64,000 bases of DNA from positions 2,964,501-3,028,500 of the forward strand of contig NZ_CP040753.1 in assembly GCF_006064855.1 (NCBI RefSeq), written 5' to 3'. A program made the translations under genes and the position numbers. The notes below the pieces were generated by a model, which did no database searches, had not been told where the DNA came from, and saw only the letters and a program-made list of their open reading frames with translations. The stretch is from Sulfitobacter sp. BSw21498. GTDB taxonomy: Bacteria; Pseudomonadota; Alphaproteobacteria; Rhodobacterales; Rhodobacteraceae. How positions within the stretch are numbered: the stretch's first letter is position 1; every line of letters starts with the position of its first letter. Of this stretch, positions 1 to 9,299 are shown piece by piece.

Positions 1-568
1 CGGCATCGGCCTCGCGCAGAACTTCGCGCGGACCGCCAAGCGCTTCCATCACCGTCAGGCGGGACGCGCCCAAACCCTGCTCTGTTAAATACTCAGCCAG
101 CGCCGCAGGGGCAGCACCGTCGCGCAGCGTGCAGATCAACCGCGCGCCTTCGGCCAGATGGGGCAGCAACACCTCGAACGGGGCAGCGTGCAGGCCCATG
201 GTCGTGACCTCCTCCAACCGCCAACCAAGCCGCGCGGCGGCGAGCGTCATGCAGGACGGCGCGGGAAAGCAGCGCCATTCCGACGGGTCCAGCACCTGCG
301 CCAGCGTACCGCCCACGCCGTGCCAGAACGGATCGCCCGAGGCCAGCACGACAACAGCGCTCCCGCGATGCTCTAGCACCGGTTCCACGCTGAACGGCAG
401 CGGCCATTCACGCCCCCGCGCGCCTGCGTCGCATAAGCTGAGATGCCGCGGCCCGCCAAAGATCAGCTCCGCCTCGGCCAGCGCCTTTCGGCTTGCATCC
501 GTCAACGCCCCAAGGCCATCTTCGCCCAGACCAATCAGGGTCACCCACGCAGCAACAGGATCACCCAT
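1..568 (-). CDS. cobL: Precorrin-6Y C5,15-methyltransferase (decarboxylating), N-terminal part
   Basis: This is the first 189 codons of a gene that runs out of the window. The visible protein begins MGDPVAAWVTLIGLGEDGLG and carries the tetrapyrrole methylase fold of the CbiE half (SAM-binding LIGLGEDG near residue 11, ASGDPFWHG near residue 93). In CobL this half methylates C5 or C15 of precorrin-6B, and a CbiT-like half, here outside the window, does the other methylation and the decarboxylation. The ATG has a GAGGG ribosome site eight bases upstream that lies inside cobK. Its start codon overlaps the cobK start on the other strand by two bases. Whether the CbiT half is fused cannot be seen. 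Confidence 0.9.
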   Translation of the reverse strand, partial: MGDPVAAWVTLIGLGEDGLGALTDASRKALAEAELIFGGPRHLSLCDAGARGREWPLPFSVEPVLEHRGSAVVVLASGDPFWHGVGGTLAQVLDPSEWRCFPAPSCMTLAAARLGWRLEEVTTMGLHAAPFEVLLPHLAEGARLICTLRDGAAPAALAEYLTEQGLGASRLTVMEALGGPREVLREADA

Positions 569-1316
569 GACGCGCACCCTCATTCTTGGCGGCACGACAG
601 AGGCATCCAGCCTCGCGCGCGCTCTGGCCCAACGTGGCGATGATGCGCTGTTCAGCTATGCCGGACGCACGGCGGCCCCCGTGGTGCAGCCGTTGCCCAC
701 CCGCGTTGGTGGCTTTGGTGGCGTGACCGGATTGCTCGATTTCATCGCGCAAGATAACATCACCCGCATAATCGACGCGACCCATCCTTTCGCCGCACAG
801 ATGAGCCGCAACGCCCATGCCGCCTGCACGCAGGCCGGTATCCCGCTGGCCGCGTTTGAGCGTGCCCCGTGGCGCGAGACCGCCGCCGACACCTGGACCC
901 ATCTGCCCGATATCGAAGCCGCCGCCGCATCCTTGCCGCAGACCCCGACGCGGGTCTTTTTGGCCATCGGCAAGCAGGCGTTGCCCGTCTTTGCCGACCA
1001 TCCCCAACACCACTATCTGCTGCGGCTGGTGGACCAGCCCGACGCGCCGCTGCCCCTGCCACACACGACCGTAACTCTCGCCCGAGGGCCGTTCGACGTG
1101 GCCGGAGACATCGCCCTGCTGCGCGACCACGGGACCGAGCTGATCATCGCCAAGAACGCCGGCGGCACGGGGGCAGAGGCCAAGCTCATCGCCGCGCGCG
1201 AACTGGGGCTGCGCGTGCTGATGATCCAGCGCCCCGCAGTGCCAGCCCGCACGAGCTTTGCGCAGCTCGACGATATCTTGGCGTGGCTCGATCATTCGGC
1301 AGACCGTGGCGTGTAA
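567..1316 (+). CDS. cobK: Precorrin-6A reductase
   Basis: CobK reduces precorrin-6A to dihydro-precorrin-6A with NADPH in the aerobic cobalamin pathway. The protein of 249 residues begins MTRTLILGGTTEASSLARAL, the family's nucleotide-binding start, and has the expected length. A longer frame open upstream to base 129 is not used: the ATG at 567 has an AGGA ribosome site seven bases before it and matches the family start. The gene stands alone on the plus strand between cobL and cobJ, both minus. Its start overlaps that of cobL and its last 25 bases overlap the end of cobJ, so it is fully antisense to the rest of the cluster. Its promoter must lie within cobL. Confidence 0.93.
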   Translation: MTRTLILGGTTEASSLARALAQRGDDALFSYAGRTAAPVVQPLPTRVGGFGGVTGLLDFIAQDNITRIIDATHPFAAQMSRNAHAACTQAGIPLAAFERAPWRETAADTWTHLPDIEAAAASLPQTPTRVFLAIGKQALPVFADHPQHHYLLRLVDQPDAPLPLPHTTVTLARGPFDVAGDIALLRDHGTELIIAKNAGGTGAEAKLIAARELGLRVLMIQRPAVPARTSFAQLDDILAWLDHSADRGV

Positions 1317-2029
1317 ATATGTGTCCCGACGCGGCGGGTATCGGCGTTGCCCACGATCACAACCGTGCGCATATCGGCCATCTCTGGCGTCGCTTCGGCC
1401 AGCGTGACGGTGCGCAAGGTCTCGTCGGGATGGCTCACGTTTCGCGCGAAAGAGATCAAGGTCTCTGGCCCGCAGGCCTCGCGCAAAATCTCTAGGGCAG
1501 TGGCGAACTGATGCGGACGCGAGGCCGAGCGCGGGTTGTAGAACGCCATGGCAAAGCCCGCTTCGCCTGCCAGCCGCAACCGCTTTTCGATCAGCGACCA
1601 AGGCTTCAGGTTATCTGACAGGTTGATCGCGCAGAAATCATGCCCGAGCGGTGCCCCAAGTCGTGCCGCCGCCGCCAGCATCGCGGTGATGCCGGGCAGG
1701 ATGCGAATGTCGGTCGCCAGCCAGTCCTTCGGACCTTTCTCCAGCGCCTCGAACAGGGCAGAGGCCATGGCAAACACCCCCGGATCGCCCGAAGAGACCA
1801 CCACCACACGGTGCCCCGCTGCCGCCATCTCAAGCGCATGGGCGGCGCGGTCCAGCTCTACACGGTTGTCGCTTTCATGCTGGGTCAGCCCGTCCCGCGG
1901 CGTGATCCGGCGCACATACGGGATATAGCCGACGATATCGGTCGCTTCGTCCACGGTGGCACGCACCTCGGGTGTTACCAGCGCCTCGTCACCGGGGCCA
2001 AGGCCAACGACGCGGACCCAACCGGTCAT
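1292..2029 (-). CDS. cobJ: Precorrin-3B C17-methyltransferase
   Basis: CobJ methylates C17 and drives ring contraction of precorrin-3B to precorrin-4 using SAM. The 245-residue protein starts MTGWVRVVGLGPGDEALVTP, with the GLGPGD SAM loop, a VVSSGDPGVFAMA segment and the typical PGITAM motif of the corrin methylases. The chosen ATG overlaps the cobI stop codon by four bases (ATGA), the usual coupling inside this operon; a reading frame continuing upstream has no family similarity. It is the last gene of the minus-strand run that begins near 9192, and its tail overlaps cobK. Confidence 0.94.
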   Translation of the reverse strand: MTGWVRVVGLGPGDEALVTPEVRATVDEATDIVGYIPYVRRITPRDGLTQHESDNRVELDRAAHALEMAAAGHRVVVVSSGDPGVFAMASALFEALEKGPKDWLATDIRILPGITAMLAAAARLGAPLGHDFCAINLSDNLKPWSLIEKRLRLAGEAGFAMAFYNPRSASRPHQFATALEILREACGPETLISFARNVSHPDETLRTVTLAEATPEMADMRTVVIVGNADTRRVGTHIYTPRSAE

Positions 2030-2742
2030 GGGCGGCGCCCCTGTCCATGCACAATCGCGATCGAGAAATAGGGCACTTCGGCGGGGACATCCGTCAGCTT
2101 TTGCACCGTCTGGCCTGCCATCGTGCCTTTTTCCACCAGCCACGCGTCCTGCAAACGGCCCGCCTTGGTCAACGCGCGTTTAAGTTTGTCGAGGTTGCGT
2201 CCGATCTTCATCACGACCAGCGCATCGGTGTTGGCGGCACGTGTGGCCAGCTCATCCTCGCTCAGCGTCGCCATCAGCACCGTCAGCACATCATCGCCCC
2301 AAGTGATCGGATGCCCCGTGGCCGTCCAGCAGCCCGACATGCCGGTGATACCAGGCACGATTTCGACCTCGGCGCGGCCCTGAAGGCGGCTGTGCAGATG
2401 CATGAACGACCCGTAAAAAAACGGATCCCCTTCGCACAGCACGATCACATCTTCGGTCTGCGCGAGGTCGGTCAAACGGTCAGCCCAATCGTCGTAGAAG
2501 GCCGACAGCAGACGGTTGTATTCGGGATCGCTGAAATGGATTTCCGTGGTGACGGGATACTCCATCGCGTGTTCCACCGCCGTCTCTGCCATGATGCCGT
2601 CCACGATGGTGCGGGCCTGCCCGCGCCGCCCGGGTTTGCGGAAAAACGCGACGTGATGCGCGCCGGTCAGCAAACGGTGCGCTTTGACGCTCATCAATTC
2701 GGGGTCGCCGGGGCCAAGCCCGATGCAAATGACCTTGCCCAT
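2026..2742 (-). CDS. cobI: Precorrin-2 C20-methyltransferase
   Basis: CobI transfers a methyl group from SAM to C20 of precorrin-2, giving precorrin-3A. The 238-residue protein opens MGKVICIGLGPGDPELMSVK with the conserved GLGPGDPEL SAM loop, followed by a CEGDPFFYGSF motif and PGITGM, all hallmarks of the family. The start at 2742 is preceded by GGAAGGA at good spacing; an ATG five codons earlier would leave cobH and cobI overlapping and is less likely. It follows the cobH stop by two bases and overlaps cobJ by four, which suggests translational coupling. Confidence 0.95.
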   Translation of the reverse strand: MGKVICIGLGPGDPELMSVKAHRLLTGAHHVAFFRKPGRRGQARTIVDGIMAETAVEHAMEYPVTTEIHFSDPEYNRLLSAFYDDWADRLTDLAQTEDVIVLCEGDPFFYGSFMHLHSRLQGRAEVEIVPGITGMSGCWTATGHPITWGDDVLTVLMATLSEDELATRAANTDALVVMKIGRNLDKLKRALTKAGRLQDAWLVEKGTMAGQTVQKLTDVPAEVPYFSIAIVHGQGRRP

Positions 2743-2744
2743 CG

Positions 2745-3374
2745 TTATTCCTTCCACGTGGCCAGCGCGTTCACCGCCGCCACTGTAATCGCAGAACCGC
2801 CCAAACGCCCCTGCACAATCATCGACGGCACCGGCAAATCCTGCATCAGCGCGTCTTTGGATTCAGCCGCACCGACAAACCCCACGGGGCAACCGATGAT
2901 GGCGGCAGGGCGCGGACAGTCGGGGTCTTCGAGCATATTGAGCAGGTGAAACAGCGCCGTCGGCGCGTTGCCGATGGCCACCAAAGCGCCCGCCAGATGC
3001 GGCCGCCACAGTTCCAGCGCTGCGGCAGAGCGCGTGTTGCCCATCTGCTGCGCCATGTCCGGCACACGCGGGTCGCGCAGGGTGCAGATGATCTGGTTGT
3101 CGGCGGGCAAACGCGTGCGTGTGATCCCTTCGGAGACCATATGCGCATCACACAGGATCGGCGCGCCGTCTGCCAGCGCCGCCCGCGCAATCTGCGCCAT
3201 ATTTTCAGAAAACTGTACGTGCTTTTCCAGCCCGACCAGACCGGCGGCGTGGATCATGCGCACGGCCACACGCTCCTCGTCAGGGGTAAAGCGGGCCAGA
3301 TCGGCCTCGGCGCGGATGGTGGCAAAGCTCTCCAGATAGATCGCGGCACCGTTGGTCTCGTAGGTGTGGGGCAC
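2745..3374 (-). CDS. cobH: Precorrin-8X methylmutase
   Basis: CobH moves the methyl group from C11 to C12, turning precorrin-8X into hydrogenobyrinate. The protein has 209 residues, normal for the family. The catalytic histidine is His42 in the segment VRMIHAAGLVG, and the C-terminal GCPVGFVGAAESK motif is intact. It uses a GTG start, with AGGAGG upstream, directly after the TGA of cobG (TGAGTG). It sits in the middle of the riboswitch-controlled run cobW-N-G-H-I-J. Confidence 0.95.
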   Translation of the reverse strand: MPHTYETNGAAIYLESFATIRAEADLARFTPDEERVAVRMIHAAGLVGLEKHVQFSENMAQIARAALADGAPILCDAHMVSEGITRTRLPADNQIICTLRDPRVPDMAQQMGNTRSAAALELWRPHLAGALVAIGNAPTALFHLLNMLEDPDCPRPAAIIGCPVGFVGAAESKDALMQDLPVPSMIVQGRLGGSAITVAAVNALATWKE

Positions 3375-4517
3375 TCAAAGCCTCCTGTCTTGAATTTGGG
3401 TCACTGTCAGCGGCGCGCTTTGCGGCGGATCGCCTGCGCGCCCGTGGCGGATAAGGGTGAAATGCCCGTCGTGGCTGGCGGTCAGCGTGACGGGGGCAGG
3501 GGCGGGGTGGGCGCAGCCTTTGGCACAGCCCGAGATATGGATCGTATCGTCGCTGTCTGGCGACAGATGCGCGGCGATGGCTTGGGCCGCATGGCGTGTG
3601 TCCGACAACGCCTGACGGCAGCCGGGGGCACCGGTGCAGACCTGTACACGGCGGCGCGGATCATGGGGGGCGGTGATGAAATCGGGCAGCGGCTCCGTGA
3701 TCGCGGGCCCTTCGATCAGCACCATGCGCCACGGCGTCAGCCGCAGCGGGCCAAGGTCTGCGAGCTGCGCAAAGCTCTCTGCCGTGGTCTGGCCAAAGGC
3801 AAACCCGATCAGCGTGCCATGGGCGGTCACACTCGGTTCTGGCGGTGCAACGGCGGGCAAGGGCGGCGTATCAGCCGCCTCGGGTGCGCCTTGCGTGGCG
3901 ATATGTGCCGCCATGCGCCCGCGCCCCTCGGTCACACCGCCGGTGTTCAGAAACCATCGCGCCAGCGCCAGTGCGGCATCTACCGCCGTATCCACAGTCA
4001 CTTGCTGGCCCATCTTGGCCCAGTCCGCACGGCAGATCAGGCCCGCGGCGCTGCGTTCGATGCGGATATCGGCAGAGGTGTCCGTCAGCACAGGTTGATT
4101 GCCGCAATCGATAGCAAAGCCGAACTTGTTCGGCAGGTCGGGCGCATCCGCAGCAGCAAGTGCCGCGCCAAGTGATTGTGCCACGCGGTGGCTGTCATCA
4201 CCGGCCTGCCAGAACGGCGTGATGGTGATATTGCGCCGTACTTCGGCAGCCAGATCATGATCGACAAGGCCAATCGCGCGCAACCCATCGATCAGCGCAG
4301 CATGGCTATCGGTTGTCACCCCGCGCAGTTGCAGGTTCGCGCGGGCGGACAGATCGATCATGCCGTTGCCATGGGCGCGCGCCAGCGCAGCAACGCGGCA
4401 TATCTGGTCAGGGCTTAACCGCCCCATCGGCACACGCAGCCGCACCACTAGCCCGTCCCCCGACATCATCGGCCGCAGCGCACCGGGGCACCAGCCAAAG
4501 ACTTGCAGCGCGCTCAT
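3375..4517 (-). CDS. cobG: Precorrin-3B synthase (aerobic pathway)
   Basis: CobG is the oxygen-dependent iron-sulfur enzyme that makes precorrin-3B, so its presence marks the aerobic route. The 380-residue protein belongs to the nitrite/sulfite reductase half-domain family. Cysteines for the 4Fe-4S cluster are seen at about residues 294, 300, 331 and 335 (CTGAPGC and GCAKGCAHP). The ATG at 4517 overlaps the cobN stop by four bases. An upstream in-frame ATG at 4565 lies inside cobN and was not chosen. Confidence 0.93.
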   Translation of the reverse strand: MSALQVFGWCPGALRPMMSGDGLVVRLRVPMGRLSPDQICRVAALARAHGNGMIDLSARANLQLRGVTTDSHAALIDGLRAIGLVDHDLAAEVRRNITITPFWQAGDDSHRVAQSLGAALAAADAPDLPNKFGFAIDCGNQPVLTDTSADIRIERSAAGLICRADWAKMGQQVTVDTAVDAALALARWFLNTGGVTEGRGRMAAHIATQGAPEAADTPPLPAVAPPEPSVTAHGTLIGFAFGQTTAESFAQLADLGPLRLTPWRMVLIEGPAITEPLPDFITAPHDPRRRVQVCTGAPGCRQALSDTRHAAQAIAAHLSPDSDDTIHISGCAKGCAHPAPAPVTLTASHDGHFTLIRHGRAGDPPQSAPLTVTQIQDRRL

Positions 4518-7500
4518 GCGGGGCTTCCCAATTCGGCGAGGACAGAGTTGCGGCGCGATGACCAAAGCCCCGCACGGTGCAACGCATCAAACCGCGCGCG
4601 CAACGCGGCAAGCGCCTGCGGATTGGCATTTTGCATAAAGTCGATCAGATCATCGCGCCCCAGCGTGGCATCAAACATCAGGTCGAACAGGTGGTCCGGC
4701 ACAACGCCCGCCAGATGCGCAAAGGCGGCAAGGTGATCCAGCGTCGCCGCGATCTCGGCGGCACCGCGAAAGCCATGCGCCATCATGCCGGTGGCCCAAT
4801 CAGGGTTGGCGGCACGGGCGCGCACGACGCGGGCGAGTTCCTCGGTCAGGGTGCGGGCACGGGGCTGGTCGGGGCGGGTGGCGTCCAGATGATACAGCGC
4901 GGCAGCACCCCCCTTGCCCAAACGCTGCATCGCGGCGGCAAAGCCGGCCTCGTGTGCGGCGTAATCCTCGGCCATCAGCAGATCGGTTTCGGGCAGGTCT
5001 TGCAGGTGTACGAAACTATCGGCCCGCGTCAGCTGCGCCTCGAGCGCGTCGCGGGCATAGGTGATCTCTCCGCGGGCGTCGATCGCATAGGACGACGCGG
5101 CCAGCCAGGCCTCTCCCGCCGCTGCGCGTGCGTCGTCCGAATACTCGTCCATCACGGCACCGATCCCCAACCCATAGGTTCCCGGGCGCGGGCCAAAGAC
5201 ACGCGGGGTCTGGATCAGATAGGGATTATCGGCAGCGCTTTCGGGGCGTTCGGCCAGCTTGGCAATCGCCGCCTCGAACAGCTGTGCCAGTCCGGGGAAC
5301 ATATCGCGGAACAGCCCCGACACCCGCAGGGTCACGTCAATGCGCGGGCGGTTCAGCAAAGCGAGCGGCAGAATGTCGAACCCGCTGACGCGGTCGCTGC
5401 CGTCATCCCAGCGGGGCGACAGACCGGCCAGATGCAGCGCCATGGCAAATTCCTCGCCCGCGGTGCGGATGGTGGCAGAGCCCCACATGTCCATGACCAA
5501 CCCCTTGGGCCAGTCGCCGTGATCCTGCAAATGCTTGCGCAGCAGTTCCTCGGCGAGCTTCACCCCTTGGGTATAGGCCGCCCGCGACGGTACAGCACGC
5601 GGATCGGTAGTGAACAGGTTGCGCCCCGTGGGCCGCACATCGCTGCGCCCGCGATAGGGCGATCCCGAAGGGCCGGGGGGCACGAACCGCGCAGACAAGG
5701 CCGCGATCAGCCCGTCGATCTCGCTCGCGCCATGATCGCCTGCACCAAATACATGCAGCCCGTCACCGTATTGCGTTTCCTTGATGTCGCAGACAAAGCG
5801 GTCGATGCGGGTCAACGCCTCTGCCGCGCTGGCACTGGCATCAAGACCTAGGTCCTGCTCTACGCCGCGGCCCTGCGCTTCGGTGCGGATATCAGCGATC
5901 AGCCGGTCGCGCCGCGCGGGGTCGAGCCCGTCTGCGGTAGAATATTCGTCGAGCAACCGTTCCAACCGGCCAAAGTCTTCGGGCAGTTTCGACGCCACGA
6001 GCGGCGGTGGCATATGCCCCACGGTGACGGCCCCGATGCGGCGCTTGGCCTGCGCGGCCTCGCCGGGGTCGTTGACGATGAAAGGATAAATCACCGGCAT
6101 CGGACCAATCAGCGCCTCGGGCCAACATACCTCTGACAGGGCGACGGATTTGCCCGGCAGCCATTCCAGCGTGCCATGCGCACCGACATGCACCATCGCA
6201 TCGGCCTGTTGCTGTAGCCACAGATAGAACGCGACATAGCCCGTACGCGGCGTGCGGCTCAGATCGTGATAGTCGTCGTCCCGTTCGGCCAAAGTGCCGC
6301 GTTCGGGTTGTAGGGCAACCAGCAGCTTGCCACTGCGCAGCGCCGGAAAGCAGAACGCCCCGTCGTGAAACAGCGGATCGTCCTGCGGCGCGCCCCAGCT
6401 TTCGGTCAGGTCATTGCGCAGCACCTGCGGCAGCTTGGCAAGGGCGGCTTTGTAATCCTCCAGCGGCCAACGGATGGTTTCGGTGCCCAGACGGCTGGCC
6501 ACAGTTTGCGTATCGGCCAGCGCATGGGCATCGACGTCATATCCCTGCACCGCCAACTGCGCTGTCATTTCGCGCAGGGACGCCAGCGCATCTAACCCAA
6601 GCGCATGGGCCATGTTCCAGTCCTTGCCGGGGTAGGTCGACAGCACGACCCCAATGGACTTTGCCGCATTGTCCTGCACGCGCAGCTGGTGCAAACACAG
6701 CACCCGATCCGCAATGAAATTCACACGCGCTGCATCGGCGCGGTGTGCGAAACGGCTGTATTGCAACGCCTCGTCCCGTTTGCCGGGTTGTTTAAAGCTG
6801 ACGACGCCGCCAAACAGACGGCCATCCACCTCGGGCAACACGACATGCATCGCCAGATCGGTGGGCGACAGTCCCCGCTCTGATCCCGCCCAATCGCGCC
6901 GCCGCGCGGTGGACAGGGCGACCTGCACCACGGGGCAATCGCTTGCCCCCAGAACCGAAGGCTGGTCCGGCCCGCGCTGGGCGGAAAAGGCGGTGGCGTT
7001 CACGATCACCGCCGGATCAAGCCGGGCAATCTGCTGCGCGATCCACGGCGCTGTGTCACCCTTGAGGCTGGGTGCAAACAACCCAATGGCGTCAAAACCG
7101 CGCGCCTCCAGCGCCGTGATCAGCGCATCCACAGGATCGGTATCAGCCGCCGTTAAATAGGACCGGTAGAATGTCACAATGGCGCGGGGCTTGTCGGATG
7201 GTTCCGGCGCGGGGATCACGCCTGTGTGGGGCTGGTAAAACCCTGCTTCGGGTACGGTTTTGGCCCCTTTGGCCGGCCCCGCATAAAGCCCTGCGGCCAG
7301 CGACAATTGCGCCAGTGCCGCCTGCGCAGCCACCGCCCCGCCCGTATCGCACAGATGTTGCAAGCGTCTTAACGTCGAATGGGGGAGCGTCGACAGCGCG
7401 TCGAGCCGTGGGTCGGGTTGGCCGTCCGCAGGCAGCACCGCCAGCGCGATCTGCTGTTTGCGCGCCATATCTTGCAGGGTGGCAAGCCCGTAAGGCCAAT

Positions 7501-7774
7501 AGCTTTCGCCCCCGATCAGCCGCACCAAAACCGCCTTGGCCCCCGCAAGGGTCTGTTCGGCATAGGTATCGACCGACAACGGATGTTTCAGCGCCACCAG
7601 ATTGGCCAGCCGCAAAGACGGCAGCCCGCCTTCGGCCCGATGCCAGCCCGCCGCGAAAGCCCCCAGATCACTGTCTGAAAAGGACAGCACAACCAGATCC
7701 GCCGGCGTCTGCCCCAAGTCTTGGGGCAGGTCGCTTTGATCCAGTCCGTGGCTTTCGCGAAAGACGACATGCAT
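4514..7774 (-). CDS. cobN: Cobaltochelatase large subunit
   Basis: CobN is the large subunit of the ATP-dependent cobaltochelatase that inserts cobalt into hydrogenobyrinate a,c-diamide, working with CobS and CobT, which are not in the window. The 1086-residue protein contains the CobN/BchH core, including MVHVGAHGTLEWLPGKS and the later RVSGLFRDMFPG block. It is shorter than the well-studied Paracoccus/Pseudomonas denitrificans protein (about 1270 residues, from memory), mainly in the N-terminal part. It starts six bases behind cobW and overlaps cobG by four. Confidence 0.95.
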   Translation of the reverse strand: MHVVFRESHGLDQSDLPQDLGQTPADLVVLSFSDSDLGAFAAGWHRAEGGLPSLRLANLVALKHPLSVDTYAEQTLAGAKAVLVRLIGGESYWPYGLATLQDMARKQQIALAVLPADGQPDPRLDALSTLPHSTLRRLQHLCDTGGAVAAQAALAQLSLAAGLYAGPAKGAKTVPEAGFYQPHTGVIPAPEPSDKPRAIVTFYRSYLTAADTDPVDALITALEARGFDAIGLFAPSLKGDTAPWIAQQIARLDPAVIVNATAFSAQRGPDQPSVLGASDCPVVQVALSTARRRDWAGSERGLSPTDLAMHVVLPEVDGRLFGGVVSFKQPGKRDEALQYSRFAHRADAARVNFIADRVLCLHQLRVQDNAAKSIGVVLSTYPGKDWNMAHALGLDALASLREMTAQLAVQGYDVDAHALADTQTVASRLGTETIRWPLEDYKAALAKLPQVLRNDLTESWGAPQDDPLFHDGAFCFPALRSGKLLVALQPERGTLAERDDDYHDLSRTPRTGYVAFYLWLQQQADAMVHVGAHGTLEWLPGKSVALSEVCWPEALIGPMPVIYPFIVNDPGEAAQAKRRIGAVTVGHMPPPLVASKLPEDFGRLERLLDEYSTADGLDPARRDRLIADIRTEAQGRGVEQDLGLDASASAAEALTRIDRFVCDIKETQYGDGLHVFGAGDHGASEIDGLIAALSARFVPPGPSGSPYRGRSDVRPTGRNLFTTDPRAVPSRAAYTQGVKLAEELLRKHLQDHGDWPKGLVMDMWGSATIRTAGEEFAMALHLAGLSPRWDDGSDRVSGFDILPLALLNRPRIDVTLRVSGLFRDMFPGLAQLFEAAIAKLAERPESAADNPYLIQTPRVFGPRPGTYGLGIGAVMDEYSDDARAAAGEAWLAASSYAIDARGEITYARDALEAQLTRADSFVHLQDLPETDLLMAEDYAAHEAGFAAAMQRLGKGGAAALYHLDATRPDQPRARTLTEELARVVRARAANPDWATGMMAHGFRGAAEIAATLDHLAAFAHLAGVVPDHLFDLMFDATLGRDDLIDFMQNANPQALAALRARFDALHRAGLWSSRRNSVLAELGSPA

Positions 7775-7780
7775 GGCAGT

Positions 7781-8815
7781 TTAGCCCTCTAGCACCGCGC
7801 GGATCGCGGCTTCGTTCACGTGATCATGCTCTGCGATCACGACCAGCTGGCTGCGGCGCGGCGTGTCCCCCCAAGGGCGGTCGAACTGGCTGCGTACCCG
7901 TTCGCCCACGGCCTGCACCAACAGACGCATCGGTTTGTCCTGCACAGCGATATAGCCTTTGACGCGCAGGATTTTCTGTTCGCGCGCCAGCCGCAGCACG
8001 GCGGCCTCAAGCGTGGCGACATCGGCGACTTCGCCCATGTCGATCACAACGCTTTCGAAATCGTCATGCTCGTGGTCATCATGCCCGTCGTGGTGGCTGG
8101 GGCGTGCGTCGATGTCATCCTCGGCGGCGGCTTCGAGCCCCAGTACAACGCGCGGGTCAATCACGCCTTCGGTCATCGGAATGATCGGCAGCTTGCGCGG
8201 CGCGTGGGCCTCGATCACCTTGCGCGCGGCTTCTACGCCTTCGGGGCCCGCCAGATCGGCCTTGGACAGCAGCACGATATCGGCGCAGGCAATCTGGTCC
8301 TCAAAGACTTCGGACAGCGGCGTTTCGTGATCCAGACTGTCATCCGCGTCGCGCTGCGCAGCGATGGCATCCAGATCGGGGGCGAACTGCCCGCTCGCCA
8401 CGGCTTCTGCATCGGCAAGGGTGATCACGCCGTCCACGGTGATGCGTGACCGGATTGCGGGCCAGTCAAACGCCTTGAGCAAGGGTTTGGGCAGCGCAAG
8501 GCCGGAGGTTTCGATCAGGATGTGATCCGGCGTTTGCGGCAAAGCCATCAACGCCTCGATCGTGGGGATAAAGTCATCGGCCACGGTGCAGCAGATGCAG
8601 CCGTTCGCCAGCTCGACGATGTTCTCGGCGGGGCAGTTGTCGATCGCGCAGGATTTCAGGATATCGCCATCCACACCGGCGGTGCCGAATTCATTGACCA
8701 GCACGGCCAGACGCTTGGAGCCCGCATTTTCCATCAGGTGACGGATAAAGGTGGTTTTGCCGGCACCCAGAAAACCGGTGATCACGGTAACGGGAATTTT
8801 GGTAAGGTTGGTCAT
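7781..8815 (-). CDS. cobW: CobW family GTP-binding cobalt chaperone
   Basis: CobW is a G3E-family GTPase thought to deliver cobalt to the CobNST chelatase. The protein of 344 residues has the P-loop GFLGAGKT at 14-21, a CxCC metal motif at 73-76 (CICC), a guanine-specificity SKAD motif and, around residues 240-252, a histidine/aspartate-rich stretch (HHDGHDDHEHDD) suited to metal binding. The C-terminal CobW_C domain follows. Its ATG overlaps the stop of the DUF1636 gene by four bases, and cobN follows by six bases, so cobalt loading and chelation are made together. Confidence 0.95.
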   Translation of the reverse strand: MTNLTKIPVTVITGFLGAGKTTFIRHLMENAGSKRLAVLVNEFGTAGVDGDILKSCAIDNCPAENIVELANGCICCTVADDFIPTIEALMALPQTPDHILIETSGLALPKPLLKAFDWPAIRSRITVDGVITLADAEAVASGQFAPDLDAIAAQRDADDSLDHETPLSEVFEDQIACADIVLLSKADLAGPEGVEAARKVIEAHAPRKLPIIPMTEGVIDPRVVLGLEAAAEDDIDARPSHHDGHDDHEHDDFESVVIDMGEVADVATLEAAVLRLAREQKILRVKGYIAVQDKPMRLLVQAVGERVRSQFDRPWGDTPRRSQLVVIAEHDHVNEAAIRAVLEG

Positions 8816-9192
8816 TCGGTAGGCTCCTGTGGGGGAATGCGAGCAATGGATTGTTTGCGGAAAACCACGGGGCGTTCACGCCAGGGTACCACGCCGTCGG
8901 TGGTCTGGGCATAGGCGGAGACGCCGTTCACGATGTCGGACAAATGGGCGTCGGTGTCGAGATCGCCGTACACATAGGTCCAGCGTGACGGACCGCCCGA
9001 CAGAACCATCGAACAGCCCCGCGAACAGGCCGACAGACATTCGGCACCGCGCAGTTGCACACCGTCAGGCAGTTGCCCCGACAGCGCGTCAAACAGCTGT
9101 TGGCCGGGGCGCGGCGCGTCCTCGGGGGTGATCTGACCTGCGCGGCAGGTGGTGCAGATGGTGACGGTGACCGGTTGATCCGTGGTGGTCAT
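8812..9192 (-). CDS. DUF1636 family cysteine-rich protein, first gene of the B12-controlled operon
   Basis: This 126-residue protein has cysteines at 13, 16, 52, 56 and 60 (CTTC, then ECLSACSRGC), resembling the thioredoxin-like 2Fe-2S ferredoxin fold, and matches what is known as DUF1636 in bacterial B12 clusters. Its function is not established; a redox or metal role near cobalt insertion is an inference from the cysteines and from being the first gene behind the riboswitch. The ATG at 9192 has GAGG upstream; an earlier ATG at 9219 lacks one. It overlaps cobW by four bases. Confidence 0.85.
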   Translation of the reverse strand: MTTTDQPVTVTICTTCRAGQITPEDAPRPGQQLFDALSGQLPDGVQLRGAECLSACSRGCSMVLSGGPSRWTYVYGDLDTDAHLSDIVNGVSAYAQTTDGVVPWRERPVVFRKQSIARIPPQEPTE

Positions 9193-9299
9193 ATCTTGCC
9201 TCATACGTCGATGGGCCAAGGGGGATCGCCAGCAGCGAACGACATGCGAACAGCGTTCTAGGCCAGTCGCGAAACACCCCGTTCGCCCGTTACAAACTA

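Noticed and set aside
561..1601. A 346-codon open frame on the minus strand across cobK and the end of cobJ
   Set aside because: It is antisense to cobK and in another frame than cobJ; the protein is rich in Arg and Gly with no family pattern, as expected for a shadow frame in GC-rich DNA.
2946..4175. A 409-codon plus-strand frame across cobH and cobG
   Set aside because: Fully opposite to two well-recognised genes, with no ribosome site and no family similarity.
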